Assembly (NCBI GenBank): GCA_019677205.1
Contig: JAAMXY010000411.1
Span: 1-29,798, forward strand
Direction of reading: 5' to 3'
DNA length: 29,798 nucleotides
Origin: Pinguiococcus pyrenoidosus
Taxonomy: Eukaryota; Sar; Pinguiophyceae; Pinguiochrysidales; Pinguiochrysidaceae
Shown here: positions 1 to 10,051 of the stretch, in pieces
How the letters are laid out: each line of letters opens with the position of its first letter
Numbering within the stretch: the first letter of the stretch is position 1
Position numbers and translations under genes: made by a program
Notes under the pieces: model-generated
Databases searched by the model: none
The model's input: only the letters and a program-made list of their open reading frames with translations
What the model was told of the DNA's origin: nothing

Positions 1-3000
1 CTCTTCTCTGCGGCGGCGACGGCGCCCTGTAGCTGTTGGAGATGCTTCCGATCGGCGCTGGGCATAAAGCGCTTCTGCTCGCGGGTGCAATGCGCCTCTC
101 CGCCGCGATCGTCAAAGAAAGCCTGTAGCGCTTCTTTGGCGACGCACAGCTTCAGCCAACTCTCTCCCAGCAGTCTCGAACGAACTCGCAACGTCGGCGA
201 CAAGGTCGCCTGTAGGAACCGGCGGCGACGACGCCGATTCCGTTCCACCGATTCCACCCCGAGCGACAGCTGCGTTGTCGCCTCGCGCAGCAGAAGCTGC
301 TTCTCACACAGATCAGTCTCTAGCGCCGGCAGACGCCGCTCTTGAAGCACGTTGCCGAGCTTCCGCGCTTCATGCTTCGTTTGCTCAAATAGGCTTTGGG
401 CCTCTTGCAGGTACGACGCGGCGTTCTTCTCGAAAAGCCGTAGGTCGTCGATCGAATGGAGCTCTTCCGCTTCGACTTCGGCGACAAAGGCGTCCAAATC
501 CTTCTGGCCGTCCGAGAGGCTTTGGCTCGCGACCCTCAAATCTGACTGCAGTCTGTGCGACACTCTGGCGTACAACGTCTTCATGGCAGGCACCTTGGCC
601 TCTTCCTGGAATGCCTCGCAAACGTGGGCCGCTCTCTCCGCCACGATGGCTTTGAGCTGGAAGCCGCGCAGTTTAGAGGTTCTGTCCAGAATGCTGTATA
701 GAGAGGGAGGCACTTCGACACCCAACAAGTCCACGAAGCGCCTCTGCAAGTCATACACTTGACACAAGCTCACTGCCCAAAGTCGAAGCTGCGCCGCCGC
801 TTTGCCTCCTCTGCTCATCTGACGCAGTGCGGCATCCGTAAAATCCGGATCCGCCTCTCTCGCCTTCACCAGCGCCAGCGCCTTGGGCGGCACATAAAGG
901 AGTCTTGGTCGCGGCGCTGCGGGGCCCGCCGCTATGCCGCGTACTCTCCGCAACAGTTTGTGCGAGCGCCGCAGCACTTTGGCCGCCATCTTCCAGGTGA
1001 AGTGACGCTCTGCGGTAGTCAGTACCTCGTGCGTTCGGCCCACCTTCGGGATGTCCAGCAGCTTCTGTTCGTAGAAGGCGTCGTTGAGCAGAGCCACCAC
1101 GATTTCAAGTAGCTGAAGGACCGCATCTGGCGCGGTTTGGCTCTCAACGGCAGCGCACAGCTCCCGCAGGTCCGTCGCGAACAGCGCCGTTGGCCCAACT
1201 GCGTTGGCCGCGATTGCGGCGTGTGCCTTGACCCCGCGCCGAGCGGCGACGCGGAGGCGGCTTAAGAAGCCGCGAAAGATGGTCTGCACTTTCGTTGCCG
1301 CCTGCTTCTCTTTGCGTGCCCTCCACCTCTGCTCGAGTCCTTTGCGGCAGAAGTAGCCTCTCCACACGCGTTGCAGCGTTTGGAGCGCCAACTGGCGGCG
1401 GCGTAGAGCCGAGGCTCTTTGGCGGCCGAAGTGGCCTCGGAGGCTTGCCTGGATGCGCATGGCGCCGGCGTGAGAGCGACGCCTGAGTCGCTGATACCAC
1501 GTCCGCTGCACCATCCCTCTCGCGCGTTTCTGGATGACAGTAGCAACTGCGTCTTCCAGGGTGACGCTGGGAAGCTCTTGCGGCTGCAGATCTAGATCGG
1601 CGTCCAAGTGGCGCCGCTTGCGCTCCTGCGCCGTCGCTCGGCGTTGCATCTCCAGTTGCCACTGCTGGCGCTTGAAGCGCTCTAGCAACTGTGCGCGCCT
1701 TACAGCCTCGGCCTGCGTCTGCGACGCCTCCGCTGCCTTGGCCTTCGCACGTCGCCGGCGCTCCGACACCTCTTCGCGCAGCGCCTGCGCCGCTCTGGAC
1801 AGCGCAGAGCTGCTGATAGCGTCGGCAGCGCTCGCCACATGCTTAAGCCGCTCTTCGACGCCCTGAAGATCCTGCCGCAACGTCTGCGCTTCGGAAGTCA
1901 ACAGCGCCGCTTGCTTCGCCACCGCAGCAGCTTTCGTCTCCAATACTTGGCCAAAGCTCGGCGTGGAACGCGGGCGTGGTCGGCCGTCGCTCCCTCTCCT
2001 GCTGGTCGGTGCCAACGCGCCACCGAACCTACGCGCTCGCGCGCGGCCGCTGCTCTTCGGGGGAGAGCTGTCGGCCTCGACCGCCGGCGACGCGCTCTCC
2101 GCTGTGTCTACTGGGCGGCGACGCCGACGCGATCGACTTCGCTGTCCTGATGAGCTCTGGCGTTGCGTTGGCCGCTCCTCTGGAGAAGAGACGCTGCTGG
2201 CGAAGCCGACGCCGGCGACGCCTGCGAAAGGCGCGAGGGGCCGCTGCACCTGCGCGGGCTTTTCCAGCGGCCTTTGGTCGTCGACGGCCACGTCTCTGGC
2301 GAAACGCTGCCTCTCGCCCACCACACGCGCGACGATCTGGTTGTGCGCGTCGCGGTCGTACTGGCCGTAAAGAGCCTCTTCCTGCAGCAGCAGCTTCTCG
2401 CACTCGCGAATGCGCAGCATGTCGGCGTCGGCCACAAAGCTGCTGCTGAGCACTTCTCTGCGCTTCTCCGAGTACGGAGAGGTGTCTTCTTCGGCTGCCA
2501 GCGGAGCCCTGGCGCTGCTGAAGCCGGCGTCGGGGATCAACGTGCCTTCTGCGTCTTGCGTCCCTGTCGAGCTCACGGCCAAGTCCAAGTCCGAGTCCAA
2601 CTTCAAGAGCGTCTCCCGGCGTCGGCGTTCACTCTTCTCCAGCAGCGAGATGCTCTGGTAGAAGTCGTTGCTGTCGTTCAGCACGGAGCTGTGGCGTCGC
2701 TCCATCGGCAGCGGGATCGCAAAGGGGTTGCGCCGAAGATCGAAGTGGAGATATGCGCTCAGCCGCGTGGACAGAGCTTTGTTCACGTTCTCGATGAAGT
2801 CCAAGTCCGATGGGATCTTCAGCAGATAGTTGATGCCGTTCCACAAGAAGACGCCACTGCCACCAGCGCGCCACTTCGCGATGCCTTCGCACACCTCCAC
2901 CGTGCTGATGCGCAGCAGATCCAACAGATCGACGAGAGGCGCTTTCACGCCGCCGCCCCGGCTCCTCTCCACATAGTTGAAAAGCCGCGACAAGTAACCC

Positions 3001-3530
3001 TCGCGTAGCAAGATGTTCTTCAACACCTCCAACTCCAACTGGGGCGGCGGCGAGCTGGGCGTTGTTCCGCTGCCCGCTGCCGCCGCCGCGGAAGGAGCGA
3101 GCGCTGCACCAGTGGACCACGTGATGCCGCCTCGGGCGGTGCTCATGGACGCCGCACTCCCTCCCGCCTTGAACCCCTCTTCGGGCCTGACGTCGGACTT
3201 CCGCATGCTGAGTGACGCGTTCGCCATCGGCCTCATGGCCGGCCGCCCGGGGGAGACGCGAATCTGATGCTGCAGGCGCTTGTGGATTCTGAGGAAAGAT
3301 GGTGTGCGCAGATGCTTGGCTTAGCGCCCCGTCAAGAGCGCCGCGACGAGGAGGTCCACATACCTGTCCTCCTTCTCCAGCGCTTCCAGCCTGCGCAGCT
3401 TCTTTGCGTGGCGCAGGAAGTGAGGTGTTCGCGTGAAGGGGCACATGCTGTCCGTCGTCGGGTCATACTGCGGCAGCTCATAGTCCGCGGGAGACGACGC
3501 GTCCCACGCGTGAAATGCCCCCCGTTCCAT
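1..3530 (-). CDS. IQ-motif, coiled-coil protein, 3' end outside window
   Basis: Two exons are visible: 3530-3364 and 3288 down to the window edge, joined by a 75-nt GT-AG intron. The ATG at 3530 opens a frame that then stays open for 3.3 kb to base 1, giving at least 1150 residues with the C-terminus missing. After a low-complexity Ala/Ser/Pro stretch comes a compact, conserved-looking region at about residues 140-250, including FLWNGINYLLKIPSDLDF. Long charged coiled-coil follows, then four tandem IQ motifs at about residues 640-735 (cores VIQKRARG, RIQASLRG, LQRVWRG and KVQTIFRG), then more helical coiled-coil. IQ motifs bind calmodulin or calmodulin-like light chains, so a calcium-responsive structural or cytoskeletal (possibly flagellar) role is an inference. 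No myosin, kinesin or kinase domain is visible. I do not recognise the N-terminal domain. The strand and frame are secure; the function is not. Confidence 0.8.
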
Positions 3531-4520
3531 TGTGGGCGCCGTCAGAGACTTCCTTAGTCTCCTCGCTTCAAGATGAACAAGCTCAGAGTGCTTTCCCCTA
3601 CGCGTGGAGCGGACCCCACCACTTTCCTACGCTACGGACTTCTCCCGGTGACAGATTCAGAGAGTCCCAGAGCCCAGAGCCCGGAGCCCAGAGCTCAAAG
3701 TTCAGAGCCCAAAGTTCCGAAAAGCTCCTTCCTCTGCTTCCTTTCTTCCTGCTCGGTTGGTGTCGCCAGGAGACTTCTGGTGTCAGCCGGAGCCTTGCAT
3801 GGAGGACATTCCAGACTCGCGAGGCAGGGTCCTTGACAGCAGAAGGGCTCCGGCCGCCTCATAGGCCGTGTGGTATTTATTCCCTGGTCTCGGCGCGTCC
3901 CATAGCCCTGAAGCACGTGGTGTGGGGATGCTGCGCTTGTGGCAAAGCTACCGCTTGAGAAATCTGCGCTTGTGGGAGCGAGGCTCGGCCGGCACGGGTG
4001 TGAAGGCGTTGACTTTCCTTCCCACCAGGACGTCTGTCCTTCGCCCCGCGCCGCGAGATGCTGAGCGTAGTTGGTTGCACATGTGTGTTTGCGGCAGGGA
4101 AGCAACGGGATCGGAAGAAGTGACCAGCCATTGTGTTGCTGGCTATTCTCTGCGACTTGCTTCTCCCCAATCCATTCCCCCCCAAAAGCACCCGACCGCA
4201 CGCGAAAACTCTGCGCTGGCTTACCAGGGCGTACACGGGATCTCTCTTGCGGCCGGTGCCCTTGCCTAGCGAGCAGACAACTCCTCGCGGTGACTTGTCG
4301 AAGGTTCGTCTTTCCGAACATGACTTATTCCTCCTGGGCGGTTCATTCCATTCCAGTCTTGTCAGCGTCGAAAGGAGGCACGTCAAGAGATGATTTCGCG
4401 CTCTCCAAATGATCAAAGCTGCCCGTCGATTCCGAGCAATAGGGACGAGCGACCCAGAATCAAGTTGCACAAAGGATCTTCCTCTTTGTCTGAAAGAACA
4501 TCGTGCTGCGAGTTGTGTGT
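3531..4520. other. Intergenic: 3' flank of the PP2C fusion, upstream region of the IQ gene
   Basis: About 1 kb between two genes read leftward. It holds a degenerate 7-bp repeat at 3661-3717. The longest ATG-started frame inside is a 208-codon minus-strand ORF (4321-3695) with no recognisable domain, no compelling composition and an end inside the repeat. I treat it as chance. No RNA gene was recognised. Confidence 0.5.
3661..3717. repeat. Degenerate heptanucleotide tandem repeat
   Basis: One 8-bp unit is followed by seven 7-bp units of the types agagccc, ggagccc, agagctc and aaagttc, about 130 bp upstream of the minus-strand start codon at 3530. The unit length matches the heptamer array at 20207-20248. 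Confidence 0.75.
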
Positions 4521-7500
4521 CTAGAATTGATCAAACCAAGTGCCATCCCCTTGGTAGGGAAACGCTGGCAGACCACCTTCATCGTACTCTTCTGCCCGCA
4601 GCTCCTCGTACTTCTGTGACGCCCAGGCCTTGAGCGGGCTCTCGCTTGGCAGCGCTTCTTCAAGTAGGGCCGACTTGGCGAAGGCGATGCGCTCACTGGG
4701 ATCCGGGTGCAGCAAATTCTGAATAAGCGACTTCAAGGTCGGGCTAACCGCTGCGTCAATCGACGCCGAGCCCAGCGTATGACTAGTGATGTTGTTGTAG
4801 ATTGCCAACTCGGATTGGCCCAAGAAGGGGCTCTGTCCGTGAAGGATCTCGTAGATCAAGCAGCCCAACGCCCACCAGTCGACGGCGGACGTGTACCCCG
4901 TCTGCTTCACTTGCTCGGGTGCGAGATACTCGGCCGTCCCACAGATTGTGAAGGCCTGCTCGGCGCCCGCGAGCCACTTGCTGAAGCCGAAGTCGGCCAG
5001 GCAGATGTAGCCACTGTTGTCGATGAAGACGTGATCGAGGGACAGACTGCGATACACAGCCTGGGCTTCGTGCAGGGCAACCAAGGAGTGCGCGATGCAC
5101 CGGGCGATGTACAGGATGTGGTCCTCGGGAGGCGCGATCTCCCCTTCCAGAATATCCTGGATGCTCGCGGCAATCGAACGCTTGTACAGCATGTAGACGC
5201 GGTTCTCGTCCTTGTACGTAAACTGCGGGAGACAGATGCCTTCCGAGGCTTGGATCCTTTGCACGGCTGCCTCACCCACGTCCTTGGCATCCTGGAGCTC
5301 CCTGGCCACTAGGGCACAGCACTCGACGGTCTTCGACAGGCCGTGAGCCTCTACTGCCGTCTTGTTCAGAATCCGCAACGTAACGCCCGCGCCGTCGGCC
5401 GCGGAGCCCGAAACCCATTCGCCGATGTCCATCGCTCCTGCCTCCAGATTGATGGTTCCGCTCAGCTGAATCTCCTCCAACGGAATCTTGTCATTGTGAA
5501 GAAGCGCGCGCCGCTCACGTCGGTCGCGATCCGCCTTGATGATGTCCTGAAGAGGGCCCAAACACTCCTCAAAGAGAGCTTTTGAAATCGTCAGCACCCG
5601 CACGTCGGAGGTGGCGACAACATCCGCCGCGCGCGGTTCCTCGTTCAGAAGGGCTCTCTCCCCAAAGTACATATTCTCCGCAAGCTGCAGCACGTCCTGC
5701 GTCACCGTTTTGACACGTGTTAGACCGGAGGCATGGGGATCCCACGCAGATCCTCCGCGCGGGGCATCGAGTGGACGACGCGTACCTTCTTTCGACCAAA
5801 ACCGTCCTTGATTTGGCAAGTCGCCGTCCCGCTCGCCATAATATACATGCAGTTCCCGACTTGACCCTGCTTCACTATCTTGGTGCCCTTGGTGTAGGTC
5901 TCCTCCTTCATGATGTCGCACAGCCGCTGCAGCTGCTGCACCGTCAGGGTGTCCAGGACGTCGACACTCTTCATGGTCTTGATGAGCGCCTTGCGATTCC
6001 TGCGCAACACCACATGGCGGAAGACTTTGCGATTGAGCGCCCAGAGCAAGCCCGTCGTCTGGGCCACAACCGAGGCGGCGCGAGGATGACTGTACATCAG
6101 GGCCAGCTCGCCGAAGCCAGGATGGCTGGTGTCCGTTGCCATGTACGTGTGCACGGGCGTGCCCTCGGCCGCTTGCGCCTCGGCCGGCGTGCTTGCCACC
6201 CGGACCTCGTAGACGCCGGAGTCCGCGATGTAGAAGCGATCTCCCTTGTCATTCTGGCGGATGATGACCGTTCCCGCGGTCACCGGCACCTTCGCCATGA
6301 CGTTGATGACCTGCTCAAGCTGCTCGTCCGTGAGGTGCTTGAAGAGGAAGTTCATGCGCACGGCGTCCCGTATACGGCTCTTCTCCTCTTCGGTCTTCGG
6401 CACGGCCAAGGCCTCCATATCCAGCACATCCTCGTCGTCCCCATCGCCCTCCTGAGCGTCCTCATCTTCATCGGTCGTGCTGATGATCTTCTTCTTCTCC
6501 CGCGACATGACGCGCCGGACGGGGCGCACGCCTCCGATCTGCATGTCGTCCAGGCGCACGGAGGCGCGCGTGGGTTGGAAGCCTTCGTCCACGTCGAGGT
6601 ACAGCGCAATCATGGTGATGTCGTCCGTGCGTACTTCGAAGCGCAGCCAGAGGTTGTAGGACTCCTCCACGCAGGCTTCGCAGGCCGCAAGGGGATCGGG
6701 GATCTCGTTCACCATGTCAGCGACCGACTGGTTGGTCAAGAACTCAAAAATGCCGTCGGACGCGACTACCATGAACTTGTCGTGAGGATGGATCTCGCGG
6801 GTCAGGATCTCCGGCTCGGCGAAGACGCCAAGCTCTTCGGCGAGCGAGTCGCCGATCGACCGGGTGAAGGCGGTGCCTGGGTAGTCGCCAAAGGGCGACC
6901 AGACCCGAGGAGGGTCGCCGCCTTCGTCGAGGTCCTCTCCCAGGTTGATGTCTCCCCAGTTTTCGTGCATCGGCGCGTGGCCTTCGATCTGGTCCATGGA
7001 CATGACGCGGGCGCCGCAAGCCTTCACGCGCTGGCACTCGTCCTTCCTGTACGGGGTCTGGTCGCTGCTGAGCGCCTTCGCCATGACGCGAGAAGAGTTC
7101 TCGTCCCTCGCCTGCGACGGAAGACGGGGCGTGAGGCTCCTTCCGTGCGACGAGACCCCTCTGACTTCGGTCCATTCTGGCGGAATACCTGCGAAACGAT
7201 CGCTCGGGAGTCGCCGACGTTCGCGACGTAGCAGAAGTTTCCATGCATGAGCACCACGATGGCCGTGGTGCCGCTCAGCTGGTCGTCAATGCTGTCATCG
7301 GCGTGCAGCTCCTGGTTCGTGAGCACCATCGTCTCGTGAAGTGCCTCGGCGAAGCCCAGCTTTCTGGCCAGGAAGTTGGATAGATTTCGCGGCACGCGAT
7401 CGGCCACGAAGCGGGCGCAGAGGTGGCCCTCGCGTCCGTGGCCATCGAACACGCCAAAGAGCGCCATGTTCTCGTCATTCATGAACTCTGTGGTGCGCAC

Positions 7501-7904
7501 GCAGCCGGTTAGCCAGGTCTGTCACCCCGCGCGTCGGAAACGGAAACGGCGGCTTACGGGTGATGGCGATGAACGCATCCTGGTTCTCCTTGTCCGGCTG
7601 GTCCGGATAGTATCCTCTCTGGCTCCGGAAGGCAAAGCGGACATTGCAGTCGCCTGTGGCAAAGAGCGGCGGGCAAGGAGCTTAGACTCGGGGCGCGGCG
7701 TAAGCGATTCTCACGACGCCAGCAGCCGCGGAGGGCGGGCACCGTACCTATGCGAAACTGCCGTGTGCCGTCACATGTGGTGAGCCGCTGATTGATCTCC
7801 TCTCTAGACAGGGGTCCGGCCGGCTTCTGCGCCTTCCGGGCTGCGGTGAGCCCCACGCTGCTAGCTTCCACAACGCCCTCCTCTTTGGTTTGGTAGCAGC
7901 CCAT
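4521..7904 (-). CDS. PP2C phosphatase / twin cyclic-nucleotide-binding / AGC kinase-like fusion protein
   Basis: Five exons: 7904-7748, 7653-7558, 7487-7189, 7111-5786 and 5696-4521 (1017 aa). All introns are GT-AG, and each join restores a conserved motif. The N-terminus MGCYQ fits N-myristoylation plus palmitoylation. PP2C spans about 55-350 with metal and phosphate motifs ENQDA (75-79), FGVFDGHG (95-102), ANVGDSRA, SRSIGD-like, ASDG and TDDIT, so an active Ser/Thr phosphatase is expected. Two CNB domains follow (about 440-560 and 570-680); both phosphate-binding cassettes keep Glu and Arg (FGELALMYSHPRAAS; FGERALLNEEPRAA). The kinase-like domain (about 700-965) keeps DFG, a CGTAEYLAPE activation segment and DWWALG, and ends in an FDQF hydrophobic motif. 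It has LRIL where the ATP lysine belongs and YRSLSLDHV in place of YRDLKPENL, so it is probably a pseudokinase. Plants and algae have proteins of the same architecture. Calmodulin or cyclase partners are not encoded nearby. Confidence 0.93.
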
Positions 7905-8855
7905 GGAAAGCCACCGAACTCCGCGCTCCGCGCCGACTGCGTAACGGCCACACGGAGAGCGCTCCGAGGCAAGGGGGCTGCGGACAGGCTTTCGAAGCGA
8001 GCGGAGCCGAGAAAGCGCTGGAGAGGCGGCGGAGTCGCCCGAGACGACGAGAGAACGCGCACTGCCGAGCTAGGGTTAAAAACCGTTCCGTAATCTGCAA
8101 GCAACTCCTGGCGCCCCGCCACGCTGTAACACAGCTCCGCAGCTGACATTGGTACTCCGACCGCCACCCTTGCATTGCAGACGGGGGTTACGTCTACTTT
8201 TATTTGCCGAGGGCCTTGTGATCGGTTGCCCGATCCTTTCCATACGGTATAAAACGGAAATCTGGCGGACAGATGGAGACGAGGAACGATCTGGTGAAAG
8301 TTCAAAGTGCAAAATGGCCAAGCTTCATTGGGTGGAGTTCAGAAGAAGAAAAGAATCGAGTCCTCTAAACCAATAGCAGTCGTAGAAAAAGAAGCTGGGA
8401 AACGCAGAGCGAAATGATTAGCCCATGTTGGGTTCCCTTGATTCGGTGGGAACGACGCAATCCGCCCTTTTGTCCCGCTGTCACGAATGACCCGACGGGG
8501 GGTTGGGGTCCCGATTCCGCCCCTTTCCGCCCCTTTCCGCCTTGAGAGCGCGCGCCCTGTGCACCTGGTCGGGGGCTGGCGGACGTTTGCCATGAAGCTG
8601 ATTCTTCTCTTTGCCGAAGTGTCCCACTGAGCCACTGTGCTTTGCTGAGCCACTGTACTTTGCTGAGCCACTGTACTTTGCTGATCCACTGTACTTTGCT
8701 GATCCACTGTACTTTGCTGCTCCGCTTGCGTCGCGAAATGGCGGAGATTGTGAAGACGATTCCCCCGCGGCAGATCCCCTCCCACACGGCAGACGACAGC
8801 TGGAGGTCCAGACGGAGGGCCATCCGCGCTGCGATCCTACAGGTTCGCATTCAGC
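7905..8855. other. Divergent intergenic region, putative bidirectional promoter
   Basis: About 950 bp between start codons facing away from each other (7904 minus, 8856 plus). It contains the 18-bp minisatellite at 8631-8720 and a short direct repeat of the form cgccccttt near 8517-8540. ORFs through the minisatellite begin only with TTG and encode simple hexapeptide repeats, so I do not call them. No promoter element could be assigned. Confidence 0.55.
8631..8720. repeat. 18-bp minisatellite, five copies
   Basis: Five head-to-tail copies of gccactgtactttgctga lie at 8631-8648, 8649-8666, 8667-8684, 8685-8702 and 8703-8720. They differ by only one or two bases (gcc or tcc start, tgctt or tactt, final a or c). 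A decayed partial copy may precede them at about 8622. The array sits 135 bp upstream of the methyltransferase start codon. Confidence 0.92.
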
Positions 8856-9631
8856 ATGCCGCGCATCCTATCCAGCCTTCCACGGCTCTCCGAAGCTTCC
8901 GACTCACGCTGCTGCGGTCGCCTGCGACAGGCCGCCAAGCGCCAGTTCGCTGCTCGCGAAGACTTGAGCTTGGTGGCGCCCATCTCGCCCACGCCGGCCG
9001 AAGTGATCTGGAGTGTCTTCACGAAGGTGTGCAAGGACGAAGCTGGCAGCGACGAGCTCCCTCGAAAGACTGCGCAGCGAGGAATGGCTCACCAGCGCGT
9101 TCTTGTCTAGATGGACACCGTGCCCAGCGACGCCGTGTTCATTGACCTGGGCTGCGGAGATGGAAGGTGGCTGGTGGCTGCTGCCAAGCGCTTTGGATGC
9201 AAGTGCGTGGGCTACGAGCTGGACGCTTCACGTCTCGCGCTATGCCGCGCTGCCGCCCAAGAGGAGGGTGTGGCCGATCGCCTGGAGCTGCACGACGCGG
9301 ACATCTTTGCGGCGGACCTGGCCGCTGCGACGGTGATAGTCTTGTATCTCTTCGGAAATGCGCTGGAGCCGATGCGCGACAAGATCCTTGCGGAAGCCCC
9401 TGCGGATTGCCTCGTCCTCAGCGTGGGCTTCGCCGTGCCGGGCCTGGCCGCGAGCTGGGTGAGGCCCCCGTCCCGCGACGAGACCTCCTGCCTGCCGGCA
9501 TGCTGACCAGCGCTCGTGTCCTCTAGATCCATCGCCAACCCGGAGCGCCTCCCGTGTTCGCCTACCAGGAGCTGGAAGCGTCTCAGAATGGTGCCATCGC
9601 CACAAGCGTCGCGGCGGAAGGCCCGCACTAG
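8856..9631 (+). CDS. FAM173-like SAM-dependent protein-lysine methyltransferase
   Basis: Three exons: 8856-9026, 9111-9458 and 9527-9631 (207 aa). Both introns are phase 0 (84 and 68 nt) with gtgtgc/ctag and gtgagg/ctag borders. Joining exon 1 to exon 2 gives PTPAEVIWSVFTK followed by the SAM-binding motif I VFIDLGCGDGRW. The rest follows class I methyltransferase order: acidic loop GYELDAS at the end of strand 2, HDADIF, and VIVLYLFGNAL. The PTP/PAT-type entry motif, the LGCGDGR glycine motif and the short C-terminus ending in a FAYQEL-like strand resemble FAM173/ATPSCKMT, which methylate lysine in mitochondrial ATP synthase subunit c or the ADP/ATP carrier. The basic, acid-poor N-terminus (SRCCGRLRQAAKRQF) would suit mitochondrial import. 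The assignment to the FAM173 branch is by remembered motif similarity; a class I methyltransferase is certain. Confidence 0.85.
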
Positions 9632-10051
9632 CTGGAATGGGAGTCGTGTGACAAACATGCGTTCCACTTCGTCACCGTCGCCTCCACAGGTGGATCGGGA
9701 CCGCTCGAATGGTAAGATGAGAAAGCGACGCGCAGCGAGGCGGACCGAAGACGAGGAAGACACGCGGCGGGGTTTCCCCGGGAACCCGTTGTGTTCGTCG
9801 CGCCGGTGGTCGAAGTTGACCACCATTGACCTGACCGCCGTTGCCCGACGTGCCGGGCAAAAGAAGGTCCATTGCCCCGACTCCCTGCAGAGAGTTCTTT
9901 GCGGAATCAAAGCAAGCAAGCCCATGTTTGTCCATCAACCTCCATCAACTAGCGCCTTTTAAACATCTCAAAGGCAGCTTGACCCTTCGGTGGCATGCGT
10001 CCCGTTCCGTGCCTTGCTTCCCGCGGAGGTCTCCTGCCCTCGGCTTGGTCG
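9632..10051. other. Convergent intergenic region (shared 3' flanks)
   Basis: 420 bp between the stop codons of the methyltransferase (plus) and the F-box/FIST gene (minus). It should contain both polyadenylation regions. Frames crossing it are not supported as genes. A short direct repeat (tccatcaac twice) lies near 9930-9950. No RNA gene was seen. Confidence 0.5.

Noticed and set aside
2629-3444. 271-codon minus-strand ORF overlapping the IQ protein
   Set aside because: It is an out-of-frame shadow. The frame entered through the exon 1/exon 2 splice at 3364/3288 is open for 3.3 kb and gives coherent protein with IQ motifs.
3661-3717. Interstitial telomere repeat, because the unit is seven bases
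   Set aside because: The unit (agagccc and variants) does not match the common heptamer telomere repeat on either strand.
3695-4321. 208-codon minus-strand ORF with ATG in the intergenic region
   Set aside because: It has no domain, ends within a tandem repeat, and overlaps similarly long frames on the plus strand. There is not enough to call a gene.
5717-7231. 504-codon plus-strand ORF
   Set aside because: It is antisense to the phosphatase/CNB exons, which carry unmistakable conserved motifs. The long open frame is a by-product of GC-rich codon use on the other strand.
8642-8842. Upstream exon encoding MAEIVKTIPPRQ for the methyltransferase
   Set aside because: The frame is open with an ATG at 8738, but only an intron of about 13 nt or none could join it to the frame at 8856, so it is not supported.
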